NCBI GenBank assembly: GCA_016218465.1 | Contig: JACREA010000093.1 | Location: 1-18,476 of the forward strand | Direction of reading: 5' to 3' | DNA from: Nitrosomonadales bacterium | GTDB lineage: Bacteria; Pseudomonadota; Gammaproteobacteria; Burkholderiales; Gallionellaceae | Length of the DNA: 18,476 nt | In this document: positions 6,337 to 13,162 of the stretch, one piece after another | How positions within the stretch are numbered: position 1 is the first letter of the stretch | Layout of the letters: every line of letters starts with the position of its first letter | Notes under the pieces: model-generated | Seen by the model: only the letters and a program-made list of their open reading frames with translations | The model's database searches: none | Told to the model about the DNA's origin: nothing | Made by a program: the position numbers and the translations under genes

Positions 6337-6792
6337 TCATTTTTGAGAAGGAGTATTAACCAGCGGCTTGATTTCTGCTTGCACGTCAACCTTGACCATG
6401 CGCTTATCGGCCATTTCGATATTCAGCGTCAACGGCACGGTTTCACCGGCCTTGAGGGGTGCTTTCAAACCCGCCAATTCCAGATGATAGCCATGCATGC
6501 TCATATCCATGCGCTCATTTGCAGGCAAGCTGATGGACTTGACCTCGTACATTTTCATCATGCCGCCTTTATGCTCCATGGTGTGCATCTCTGCTGTCCT
6601 GGACACCTTGCTGGAGACCCCGACTATGGTTGCATTCTGCGTGCTGGTAATGGACATATACACCATTGCCATATCCTGTCCGGGGACAGTAGCGCGCGCC
6701 CACGCGCCTTCAACCTGAACGTCGCCCGCATAAACGCCGGCGCTCAGCAACAAGGCTGCAAGCAGTACGCCAAACCGATGAAATCTTGCCAT
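6337..6792 (-). CDS. Periplasmic copper chaperone, PCuAC (DUF461) family
   Basis: This 151-residue precursor has a Sec signal (MARFHRFGVLLAALLLSAGV, cleavage near residue 22-23). The mature part is a PCuAC cupredoxin-like domain, a family that delivers Cu(I) to the CuA or CuB site of heme-copper oxidases. The family motif H-X10-M-X21-H-X-M appears as H70, M81, H103, but the last Met is Glu (E105 in HLE). Extra Met/His residues lie just before it (M95, M97, M99, H100) and a GGMM precedes M81, so copper binding may be re-arranged and not lost. The start at 6790-6792 is chosen for the signal peptide and an AAGGGA site nine bases upstream; the longer open frame to 6948 adds an implausible N-terminus. 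It is divergent from regBA, which in other bacteria controls respiratory oxidases. Confidence 0.88.
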   Translation of the reverse strand: MARFHRFGVLLAALLLSAGVYAGDVQVEGAWARATVPGQDMAMVYMSITSTQNATIVGVSSKVSRTAEMHTMEHKGGMMKMYEVKSISLPANERMDMSMHGYHLELAGLKAPLKAGETVPLTLNIEMADKRMVKVDVQAEIKPLVNTPSQK

Positions 6793-6983
6793 GACGATTT
6801 TCCCTTCAGTAACTGATTGGTGTCGCGGATTATATACGCCACGAATCCAGCCAGGCAAAATGCCAAAAGCGGGCATCGTATCCCCGGCCTTTTTAAGTTC
6901 CGTACTTTGGGAGGAGAAACCACCGGAAATGCGATGTGCTTTTGGCAAGGCGGATTATTCGCCAGGAAAATCCCTGTGGGAAT

Positions 6984-7013
6984 GCGACATGATGTCACGC
7001 GACAATTTGTCAC
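6984..7013 (+). promoter_or_regulatory. Two tandem RegA/PrrA-like boxes upstream of regB
   Basis: Two 15-base elements of the form GCGAC-N5-GTCAC abut exactly (6984-6998 and 6999-7013). The spacers differ (ATGAT and AATTT), so the outer halves are repeated while the centres are not. As I recall, RegA/PrrA/RegR sites follow a GCG(A/G)C-N5-G(N)C(G/A)C pattern. The centres are 60 and 45 bases before the regB ATG. The cognate regulator is encoded by the next gene but one, so this is a strong candidate for autoregulation. It lies in the divergent gap with the PCuAC gene, whose start is about 190 bases away. Confidence 0.6.
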
Positions 7014-7038
7014 ACCCCACAACGCTCATTTCTCCGCT

Positions 7039-7044
7039 TACAAT
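7039..7044 (+). promoter_or_regulatory. Candidate regB -10 element, possibly leaderless mRNA
   Basis: TACAAT lies so that its last base is only six bases before the A of the regB ATG (7051), which is where transcription would start. No Shine-Dalgarno sequence precedes the ATG and no -35 hexamer lies at the usual distance. The downstream GCGAC-N5-GTCAC box is centred 45 bases before the ATG, where a -35-overlapping activator would sit. Confidence 0.4.
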
Positions 7045-7050
7045 AGCCGC

Positions 7051-8328
7051 ATGAACAACTCGATATTTTCCTCTCTTCCCGGCCATAGCCAGTTGCGCCG
7101 CCTGGTCGCGTTGCGCAGTATGGCAGTCGTGGCACAACTCCTGACTCTTGCGGCAGTCTGGAAAATTCTGGAACTTAAACTGGCCTGGCAGCCGATGTTG
7201 CTGACCATCGCCGCGCTCGCCGCGATCAATCTGTTCTCATTGATGCGCCTGCGCAGCAGCAGGCTGGTTTCCTACCCGGAGTTATTCGGCCAATTGTGCG
7301 TGGATGTGCTGGCGCTCAGCGTACTGCTTTATTACAGCGGCGGCTCGACCAATCCTTTTGTCTCGCTTTACCTGCTGCCGCTGGTGATTGCCGCCGCAAC
7401 ACTGCCGGGCCGCTACACCTGGGGCATGGCGGCGCTTACCTCCGCCTGCTACAGCGTGCTGATGTTGTATTACATTCCGCTGCCGCATAACCATCAGCAT
7501 GACGGCGACAGCGCGTTTAATGCGCATGTGCTGGGCATGTGGCTCGGCTTTGTTTTCAGTACGGTGGTGGTGGCCTATTTCGTGGTGCAGATGGCGCAAG
7601 CGGTACGCAACCGCGATGAGATGCTGGTCCGCGTACGCGAGGAGATCCTGCGCAACGAACGGATCGTGGCGCTCGGTACACAGGCCGCAGGCGCCGCGCA
7701 TGAACTCGGCACGCCGCTGTCCACCATGGCAGTCGTGATCGGCGAATTGCAGCACGACGCAGTAGCGCAGCCCGGCTGGCGCGAAGCATTGGCTATCCTC
7801 AATGAACAGGTTCGCGGCTGCAAGCGCATCCTCGACAAGATACTGGCCAATGCGCAAGTCATCGGGGCAGCCTCGCTGCAGCCAGCCGATCGCCTGACAG
7901 CGGAGGTGCTGGATGAATGGCAATTGCTGCGTCCAGCCGCACCGTACCAATATCATAATGCCGGCTCGCAACCCGCTCCACTCATCAGCGTAGACGCCAC
8001 GCTGCGCGCCGCACTGATGAACCTGCTCAACAATGCGGCGGACGCAGCGCCCGAAAGCGATGCCCCGCAAGCGATTGAAATTCGCACGCACTGGGATTCC
8101 GCCAACTTTACGCTGGAAATCCACGATCACGGGAGGGGGTTGAGCAAAGAAGCGGAACTCAAAGCCGGGTCGGCATTTTTCACCACCAAAACGGAAGGGC
8201 ACGGGCTTGGCTTATTCCTGGCCAATGCCACCATTGAACGCATGGGCGGTTCGGTGCGCCTGTTCAACCGCGATGCAGGTGGCGCAACCACAGAGATCAT
8301 TCTTCCCATAGCCAAGGCGGGCACATGA
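7051..8328 (+). CDS. regB: Redox-sensing histidine kinase RegB/PrrB
   Basis: This 425-residue membrane sensor kinase acts with the following response regulator in the RegBA/PrrBA global redox system. About six hydrophobic segments occupy residues 15-185 and contain the quinone-site motif GGSTNPF (97-103). The cytoplasmic H-box is AAGAAHELGTPLST with the phospho-acceptor H217. C257, in EQVRGCKRIL, lies exactly 40 residues after H217, as Cys265 does after His225 in R. capsulatus RegB, so the thiol redox switch appears conserved. The N-box (LMNLLNNAADA), HDHGRGL and GHGLGLFLA ATP motifs follow. The ATG at 7051 is chosen because the protein then begins just before the first membrane segment; the open frame extends to 6817, but through the RegA-like boxes. 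The stop overlaps the regA start (ATGA). Confidence 0.93.
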   Translation: MNNSIFSSLPGHSQLRRLVALRSMAVVAQLLTLAAVWKILELKLAWQPMLLTIAALAAINLFSLMRLRSSRLVSYPELFGQLCVDVLALSVLLYYSGGSTNPFVSLYLLPLVIAAATLPGRYTWGMAALTSACYSVLMLYYIPLPHNHQHDGDSAFNAHVLGMWLGFVFSTVVVAYFVVQMAQAVRNRDEMLVRVREEILRNERIVALGTQAAGAAHELGTPLSTMAVVIGELQHDAVAQPGWREALAILNEQVRGCKRILDKILANAQVIGAASLQPADRLTAEVLDEWQLLRPAAPYQYHNAGSQPAPLISVDATLRAALMNLLNNAADAAPESDAPQAIEIRTHWDSANFTLEIHDHGRGLSKEAELKAGSAFFTTKTEGHGLGLFLANATIERMGGSVRLFNRDAGGATTEIILPIAKAGT

Positions 8329-8873
8329 CCGAAACTCGTGAAGAATCCGCTTCGCTATTGCTGGTGGATGACGACATCACCTTCTGCAAGGTGCTTGGCG
8401 CAGCGCTGGAAAAACGCGGCTTCAGCGTTTGCGTGGCGCACAGCGTGGAGGAAGCCATTCCTCTCGCAGAGGCAAATCCGCCTGAATTCGCTGTGGTGGA
8501 CCTGAAAATGGGCGATACGCCTGGATTGGTTCTGGTCAAGGTTTTGCACGAACTCGACCCGAATACGCGCATTGTCGTACTGACCGGTTATGCCAGCATC
8601 GCCACCGCAGTCGAGGCTATCAAACTGGGCGCGACCCAATATCTTGCCAAGCCCGCGAATACGGATGAAATCGTGGCTGCTTTTATGCACGCCGCCGACA
8701 GCAACGTTCCAATTCAAGCGCTTCCAACGCAAATCGAAAACCTGGAATGGGAGCATATACAGCGGGTGCTGCACGAAAACAACGACAATATTTCCGCCAC
8801 CGCCCGCGCACTCAACATGCATCGGCGCACTTTGCAACGTAAACTCGCCAAACCGCCCACACGTTCAAAATAA
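8325..8873 (+). CDS. regA: Response regulator RegA/PrrA
   Basis: This 182-residue DNA-binding response regulator is the partner of RegB. The receiver domain (residues 1 to about 125) has the acidic triad D15-D17, phospho-acceptor D59 in VVDLKM, a Thr in LTGYAS and a Lys in LAKPAN. A linker leads to a Fis-type helix-turn-helix at the C-terminus (NISATARALNMHRRTLQRKL), the near-invariant signature of RegA, PrrA, ActR and RegR. The family activates or represses respiratory, carbon- and nitrogen-fixation genes according to redox state. Translation is coupled to regB by the ATGA overlap. Its likely own targets include the GCGAC-N5-GTCAC boxes upstream of regB. A gap of 72 bases separates it from dacC, which has its own candidate promoter. 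Confidence 0.95.
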   Translation: MTETREESASLLLVDDDITFCKVLGAALEKRGFSVCVAHSVEEAIPLAEANPPEFAVVDLKMGDTPGLVLVKVLHELDPNTRIVVLTGYASIATAVEAIKLGATQYLAKPANTDEIVAAFMHAADSNVPIQALPTQIENLEWEHIQRVLHENNDNISATARALNMHRRTLQRKLAKPPTRSK

Positions 8874-8904
8874 ACCCATTTGGGCGTGCTATCTCTGCTT
8901 TGTC

Positions 8905-8924
8905 TGGGCGACTATAATCGCCCA
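8905..8924 (+). promoter_or_regulatory. Candidate dacC promoter embedded in a dyad
   Basis: A perfect TATAAT (8913-8918) starts in the centre of an inverted repeat, TGGGCGA (8905-8911) and TCGCCCA (8918-8924). The -10 hexamer is therefore flanked by symmetric arms, a layout expected of an operator covering a promoter. No good -35 lies 16-18 bases upstream. The downstream leader to the ATG at 8946 has no clear ribosome site. Alternatively the stem could be a weak regA terminator, but no T tract follows. Confidence 0.4.
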
Positions 8925-8945
8925 AACAAGACTTATATTCGCGCC

Positions 8946-10142
8946 ATGAAATCTGCCTTTTTTCTCCTCATACTGCTGCTGCCCGCGTTCGCATCGCCGC
9001 AACCCGCCGCCTTGACTGGGAAAACGGCTGATGAAACCGACAAGTTGGCAAAGAACGACAGCCAGGTCATTAATGGTGCCTTACCGCTGCTGGCCGCCAA
9101 GTCTTACCTGCTATACGACTACACCAGCAATCAAATCCTCGTAAACCAGAACGGTAACGCTCGCATGGAGCCAGCCTCGCTGACCAAGTTGATGACCGCT
9201 TATCTGGCTTTCGATGCGCTCAAACACGGCACATTGTCTGCATATCAGAGCTTGTCAGTGCCAGCCGCCGCCACGCGCAACCCCGGCGGCGAACCGCGCA
9301 TGCTGCTTAAGGCCGGGCAATCGGTAACGGTGGATGAATTGCTGCACGGCTTGATCGTGCAATCCGGCAACGATGCGGCAATCTCGCTGGCGCTTAACAT
9401 CGCCGGCAGCGAGGCCGGATTCGTCGGCCAGATGAACAAGGAAGCAAAACGGCTGGGGATGATAAATACGCATTTTACCAATCCGGTCGGACAGCCGGAT
9501 GCTCAACACTACAGCACTGCGTCCGATCTGGCGCTGCTTGCGGCAGCCATTGTGCGCGACTATCAGCAACACTATCCGCTGTTTTCTCTGCGCGAATACA
9601 CTTTCAACAACGTCACTCAGGCCAATCTTAACCGCCTGCTGTGGCTCGACCCTTACGTCGATGGCATGAAAACCGGACACACCGAAACCACCGGATTCAG
9701 TCTGGTAGGCTCTGCCAAACGCGATAATCGACGTTTGATTTCGGTGCTCTTTGGCGCAGAATCCGACAGGCTGCGTGCATCTGAAAGCCAAAAGCTGCTG
9801 AATTTCGGTTTCCAGAATTTCGATGCGGCGCGCTTGTACCTTAAAAATCAGCCCATCACCACGATACGTATCTGGAAAGGCACCGAGAGCCAAATCAAGG
9901 TCGGCTTTCGGCAAGATATATTCCTGACTGTTCCGAAAGGAAAACTACCCCAGCTCAAGGCAAAGCTGGTAACGAGTCAAACTGTCCTGGCGCCAGTCAG
10001 CAGCGGACAGCAACTAGGCTTGCTCAAACTGACACTCGACGGCAAGCCCGTTGCGGAGTTTTCACTGGTCGCATTGGACAGCGTGCCGTTGGCAAACGTG
10101 TTCACGCGCGGATGGGACAATATGCGATTACTCTTTGAGTAA
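8946..10142 (+). CDS. dacC: D-alanyl-D-alanine carboxypeptidase (PBP5/6 family)
   Basis: This 398-residue penicillin-binding protein removes the terminal D-Ala from peptidoglycan pentapeptides in the periplasm. A signal peptide (MKSAFFLLILLLPAFA, cleavage near residue 16-17) is followed by the active-site triad in order: S78-L-T-K81, S140-G-N142, and K242-T-G244. The C-terminal part (residues of about 285-375) is the PBP5 beta domain, and the last segment (about 380-398, ending TRGWDNMRLLFE) fits an amphipathic membrane anchor. I chose the ATG at 8946 over an upstream in-frame ATG at 8880 because it gives a clean signal peptide and follows the candidate promoter. The stop codon overlaps the ribosome site of the next gene. 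dacA and dacC cannot be told apart from sequence alone. Confidence 0.93.
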   Translation: MKSAFFLLILLLPAFASPQPAALTGKTADETDKLAKNDSQVINGALPLLAAKSYLLYDYTSNQILVNQNGNARMEPASLTKLMTAYLAFDALKHGTLSAYQSLSVPAAATRNPGGEPRMLLKAGQSVTVDELLHGLIVQSGNDAAISLALNIAGSEAGFVGQMNKEAKRLGMINTHFTNPVGQPDAQHYSTASDLALLAAAIVRDYQQHYPLFSLREYTFNNVTQANLNRLLWLDPYVDGMKTGHTETTGFSLVGSAKRDNRRLISVLFGAESDRLRASESQKLLNFGFQNFDAARLYLKNQPITTIRIWKGTESQIKVGFRQDIFLTVPKGKLPQLKAKLVTSQTVLAPVSSGQQLGLLKLTLDGKPVAEFSLVALDSVPLANVFTRGWDNMRLLFE

Positions 10143-10152
10143 GGAGGCTACC

Positions 10153-11025
10153 GTGGCAATTTACCTGAACGGACAGTTCATGCCCATCGAAGACGCGAAA
10201 ATTTCCGTGCTGGATCGCGGGTTTATTTTCGGCGATGGCGTATACGAGGTGATACCGGTTTACTCGCGCAGTGCATTCCGCCTGGAAGAACATCTGCGCC
10301 GCCTGCAACACAGCCTGGACGGCATCAAGCTCGCCAATCCGCACAGCAGAGCCGAATGGGCAGCCATCATCAACCAGCTCATCGAACGCAATACCGGCGA
10401 AGACCAATACCTGTACCTGCATATCACGCGCGGCGTGGCAAAGCGCGACCACGCATTTCCAAAACCGCCCGTCGCACCCACTGTATTCATGATGAGCAGC
10501 CCGTTGCCCACCCCGCCTGACAACCTGCTGCGCAGCGGCATCGCCTGCATTACCGCTCAGGACAACCGCTGGCTGCGCTGCGACATCAAGTCCATCGCGT
10601 TGCTGCCCAACGTGCTGCTGCGCCAGATGGCGGTAGAAGCTGACTGCACCGAGACCATCCTGATACGCCGGGAACCCGGGACCGGGGGCGAGTTTCTGAC
10701 CGAGGGCGCGGCCAGCAATATATTCGTGGTGAAAAACGGCATACTGCTTGCGCCGCCCAAGGATAACCTGATGCTTCCCGGCATCACTTACGACGTGATA
10801 CTGGAGATCGCCGCCACCAACAACATTCCGCATGAAGTGCGCAGGATCGCCGTCGCGGAAGTTCATGCTGCCGATGAACTTTTGCTTACCTCCTCCACCA
10901 AAGAGGTGCTGGCGATCACACAGCTGGACGGCAAGCCGGTCGGCGGCGGCAAACCCGGCGCGATGTTCGCCAAACTGCACAAGCTGTACCAGGATTTCAA
11001 GCGCGACGTTATGCGTTCCAGATGA
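10153..11025 (+). CDS. dat: D-amino acid aminotransferase (PLP fold type IV)
   Basis: This 290-residue cytoplasmic PLP enzyme interconverts D-alanine and D-glutamate with their 2-oxo acids. The N-terminus MAIYLNGQFMPIEDAKISVLD followed by RGFIFGDGVYEV is the family opening. The PLP lysine is K146 in CDIKSIALLPNVL, matching K145 of the Bacillus D-AAT, and the cofactor-carboxylate motif TEGAASNIFVVK is near residue 185. The start is GTG at 10153, set by AAGGAGG (10141-10147), which overlaps the dacC stop. Placement between a D-Ala carboxypeptidase and lipoate genes suggests recycling of released D-Ala. Branched-chain aminotransferases share this fold, but the overall sequence favours the D-amino acid type. 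Confidence 0.9.
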   Translation: MAIYLNGQFMPIEDAKISVLDRGFIFGDGVYEVIPVYSRSAFRLEEHLRRLQHSLDGIKLANPHSRAEWAAIINQLIERNTGEDQYLYLHITRGVAKRDHAFPKPPVAPTVFMMSSPLPTPPDNLLRSGIACITAQDNRWLRCDIKSIALLPNVLLRQMAVEADCTETILIRREPGTGGEFLTEGAASNIFVVKNGILLAPPKDNLMLPGITYDVILEIAATNNIPHEVRRIAVAEVHAADELLLTSSTKEVLAITQLDGKPVGGGKPGAMFAKLHKLYQDFKRDVMRSR

Positions 11026-11034
11026 GTAAACACC

Positions 11035-11319
11035 ATGAGTGAATTGCCAGCAAAAGAATTAACGGCCAGCCTGATCGAATATCCCTGCGAATTCCCGCTG
11101 AAGATATTCGGGCTACAGCAGGCGGGTTTCGCCCAAGCAGTACTTGAAGTGGTCAGCAAGCACGATCCGGGCTTTCTCGCCTCCAGCATGGAAATGCGTA
11201 CCAGCAAAAATGCGCGCTACATCAGCCTGACCTGCACGATACACGCCACCTCGCGCGAGCAGCTCGATGCGCTGTATCAGGAATTGTGCGACCATCCTTC
11301 TATCGTGATGGTGCTATGA
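11035..11319 (+). CDS. ybeD: DUF493/YbeD family protein, putative lipoate regulator
   Basis: This 94-residue protein of the DUF493 (YbeD) family has a small ferredoxin-like/ACT-like alpha-beta fold. Recognisable segments are IEYPCEFPLKIFG near residue 15, a central SMEMRTSKNARYISLTCTI beta region and the C-terminal LYQELCDHPSIVMVL. In many proteobacteria it sits directly upstream of lipB, as here, between dacA-type and lip genes. Its proposed role is in lipoate metabolism or regulation, but the biochemical function is not established. It is nine bases after dat, and its stop overlaps the lipB start in ATGA, so it is likely translationally coupled. Length is typical for the family. Confidence 0.9.
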   Translation: MSELPAKELTASLIEYPCEFPLKIFGLQQAGFAQAVLEVVSKHDPGFLASSMEMRTSKNARYISLTCTIHATSREQLDALYQELCDHPSIVMVL

Positions 11320-12053
11320 AAAACAGGGATTCAGTACTGAGGACTGAGGACTCAGGACGCACTACCCCACACTCAGCACTCAGCACTCAGCACTCAGTCC
11401 ACATCCGATCATTGGGGCTGGTCGAATATCAACCCACCTGGGACGCGATGAAGAAATTCACCGTGGAACGCACCCCAGATGGTCAGACACCGGGGACGCG
11501 CGACGAAATCTGTCTGGTGCAGCATCCGCCCACCTACACCCAAGGCCTGGCGGGAAAACCGGAACACCTTTTGCACCCTACTGACATCCCGGTTATCAAG
11601 ATCGACCGCGGTGGACAGATCACCTATCACGGCCCCGGCCAGATTGTCGCCTATCTGCTGCTCGACCTGCGCCGCTGGAAAATCAACGTACGCGAACTGG
11701 TGCGCCTGATGGAACAGGCGGTGATCGACCTGCTCGGCGAAAACGGTGTCGCCGCGCACGGCCGCGAAGACGCACCCGGCGTCTATGTGGATGATGCGAA
11801 AATCGCTTCGCTCGGCCTGAAAATCAAACACGGCTGCTGCTATCATGGCCTCGCGTTGAACGTGGATATGGACCTGACCCCGTTCGCCAACATCAACCCC
11901 TGCGGCTATGCCGGGCTGCGCGTCACGCAATGCTGCGAACTCGGCATCACCGCCGGCATCGAAGAACTGCAAGCTCAACTGGCGCAGAATTTGATCCATG
12001 GTTTACAGCGACACCTGATATCTGTTGCAGTAGCGATTCCCGCAACGAAATAG
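11316..12053 (+). CDS. lipB: Octanoyl-ACP:protein octanoyltransferase LipB
   Basis: This 245-residue cytoplasmic enzyme transfers octanoyl from ACP to lipoyl domains, the first step of lipoate assembly. The catalytic pair is K162 (in DDAKIASLGLKI) and C196 (in INPCGYAG), 34 residues apart as K135 and C169 are in E. coli. The RGGQITYHGPGQ motif is near residue 110. Compared with E. coli LipB (213 residues), about 27-28 residues are added at the N-terminus, and these are encoded by the 7-base-period repeat at 11331-11397; the normal family start aligns at VHIRSLGLVEYQPTW, near residue 29. I place the start at ATG 11316, which overlaps the ybeD stop; no in-frame ATG is evident at the family boundary, so the repeat is probably translated. 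Non-ATG starts near 11398 remain possible. Confidence 0.93.
   Translation: MKNRDSVLRTEDSGRTTPHSALSTQHSVHIRSLGLVEYQPTWDAMKKFTVERTPDGQTPGTRDEICLVQHPPTYTQGLAGKPEHLLHPTDIPVIKIDRGGQITYHGPGQIVAYLLLDLRRWKINVRELVRLMEQAVIDLLGENGVAAHGREDAPGVYVDDAKIASLGLKIKHGCCYHGLALNVDMDLTPFANINPCGYAGLRVTQCCELGITAGIEELQAQLAQNLIHGLQRHLISVAVAIPATK
11331..11397. repeat. Heptamer tandem/inverted repeat at the lipB 5' end
   Basis: The left half holds ACTGAGG at 11336 and 11343 and ACTCAGG at 11350. The right half holds ACTCAGC at 11371, 11378 and 11385 plus a partial ACTCAG at 11392. The halves are roughly complementary (CTGAGN against NCTCAG), so a slipped imperfect hairpin is possible. It begins with a perfect 10-base palindrome TCAGTACTGA (11331-11340). 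In the lipB frame it encodes SVLRTEDS and then Ser/Thr/His-rich HSALSTQHS-like residues. Confidence 0.85.
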
Positions 12054-12066
12054 TTTTATGTGAAGA

Positions 12067-13035
12067 ATGAATATCATGAGTAACATCGATAAACAAACCG
12101 GCGCAGCTCCAAGGCAAACCGGAAAAGAAAAAACCGCACGCAACCCCATCAAGATCGTGCCGTTGCAGGAACGTCTGCGCAAGCCGGAATGGATACGCGT
12201 GAAGACCGGCAGCGGCGCCGGCTACCACGAGGTGAAGCGCATGCTGCGCGAGAACCAGATGCATACGGTGTGCGAGGAGGCGTCATGTCCGAACATCGGC
12301 GAATGTTTCGGCAAGGGCACGGCGACTTTCATGATCCTCGGCGATGTGTGCACGCGGCGCTGCCCGTTCTGCGACGTGGCGCACGGCAAGCCTCTGCCGC
12401 CCGACGCGAATGAACCGGACAACCTGGCGCGTTCCATCGGATTGCTCAAGCTCCGGTACGCGGTTATCACCAGCGTAGACCGGGACGATCTGCGCGACTG
12501 CGGCGCGAAACATTTTGCCGATTGCATGGCGGCGATTCGCGCCAGCGCGCCTGCGACGCGCCTGGAAATTCTGGTGCCGGATTTTCGTGGCCGCATGGAA
12601 GCCGCACTGGACGCGCTTTCCCACAACCTGCCCGATGTGTTCAATCACAACCTGGAGACTGTACCGCGCCTATATAGCCTAGCAAGGCCGGGGGCGGACT
12701 ATGCCCATTCGCTGCGCCTGCTCAAGGAATTCAAGACGCGCTTTCCGCACATACTCACGAAATCCGGCCTGATGCTGGGGCTGGGCGAGACCGATGAGGA
12801 AGTGCTGCAAGTGATGCGCGACTTGCGCGCGCACGATGTGAACATGCTCACCATCGGCCAGTATCTGCAACCTTCCGACGGACACTTGCCGGTGCTGCGC
12901 TATGCGCCGCCGGAAACCTTTACGATGTTCGAGCGAGCCGCAAAAGAAATGGGATTCAGCCATGCCGCTTGCGGGCCAATGGTAAGGTCAAGTTATTTTG
13001 CCGATGTACAGGCGCATCAGGCGGGTGTAATTTAA
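12067..13035 (+). CDS. lipA: Lipoyl synthase LipA
   Basis: This 322-residue radical-SAM enzyme inserts two sulfurs into octanoyl groups to make lipoyl cofactors. Both [4Fe-4S] ligand sets are present: auxiliary cluster C69, C74, C80 (CEEASCPNIGEC) and radical-SAM cluster C95, C99, C102 (CTRRCPFC), each exactly one residue after the E. coli positions. The C-terminal RSSY that ligates the auxiliary cluster is near residue 308. In the usually conserved RDDLxDGGAxHF segment the first Gly of GG is Cys (C145), a seventh-Cys oddity. The start is ambiguous: ATG 12067, or MSNID at 12076; the upstream GAAGA is better spaced for the latter. It is 13 bases after lipB and closes the dacC-to-lipA run. It has no terminator of its own that I can see. 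Confidence 0.95.
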   Translation: MNIMSNIDKQTGAAPRQTGKEKTARNPIKIVPLQERLRKPEWIRVKTGSGAGYHEVKRMLRENQMHTVCEEASCPNIGECFGKGTATFMILGDVCTRRCPFCDVAHGKPLPPDANEPDNLARSIGLLKLRYAVITSVDRDDLRDCGAKHFADCMAAIRASAPATRLEILVPDFRGRMEAALDALSHNLPDVFNHNLETVPRLYSLARPGADYAHSLRLLKEFKTRFPHILTKSGLMLGLGETDEEVLQVMRDLRAHDVNMLTIGQYLQPSDGHLPVLRYAPPETFTMFERAAKEMGFSHAACGPMVRSSYFADVQAHQAGVI

Positions 13036-13101
13036 GGAACCTTGCATGGCCTCTGCCGATTGGAATGGATAGGCCATTCCCGACAGTTTGGCTGGCATCG
13101 A

Positions 13102-13136
13102 TTTGATGTATTATCAAAATGTGTGGAGTTTCCACA
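13102..13136 (+). promoter_or_regulatory. Two dyads in the cytochrome c promoter region
   Basis: TTTGAT-N5-ATCAAA (13102-13118) is followed by TGTGG-N5-CCACA (13122-13136), between two CATCGAT copies (13096-13102 and 13135-13141). A TATTAT (13109-13114, 5/6 to the -10 consensus) lies inside the first dyad, with TTGGCT (13088-13093) 15 bases before it. The first dyad resembles an FNR/Anr box but has five, not four, central bases. These dyads probably mark the control region of the cytochrome gene at 13163. Confidence 0.4.
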
Positions 13137-13162
13137 TCGATATTTTACCCAAGGAGACCATT

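Noticed and set aside
7282..8202. Long minus-strand open frame antisense to regB
   Set aside because: Same shadow composition; the plus strand has complete histidine-kinase motifs.
11331..11397. CRISPR or VNTR disrupting lipB
   Set aside because: Units are too short for CRISPR, and the frame from ATG 11316 reads through to full LipB, so the gene is not broken in this sequence.
13103..13117. Canonical FNR/Anr box before the cytochrome gene
   Set aside because: Half-sites TTGAT and ATCAA are separated by five bases, while the consensus has four; reported only as an FNR-like dyad.
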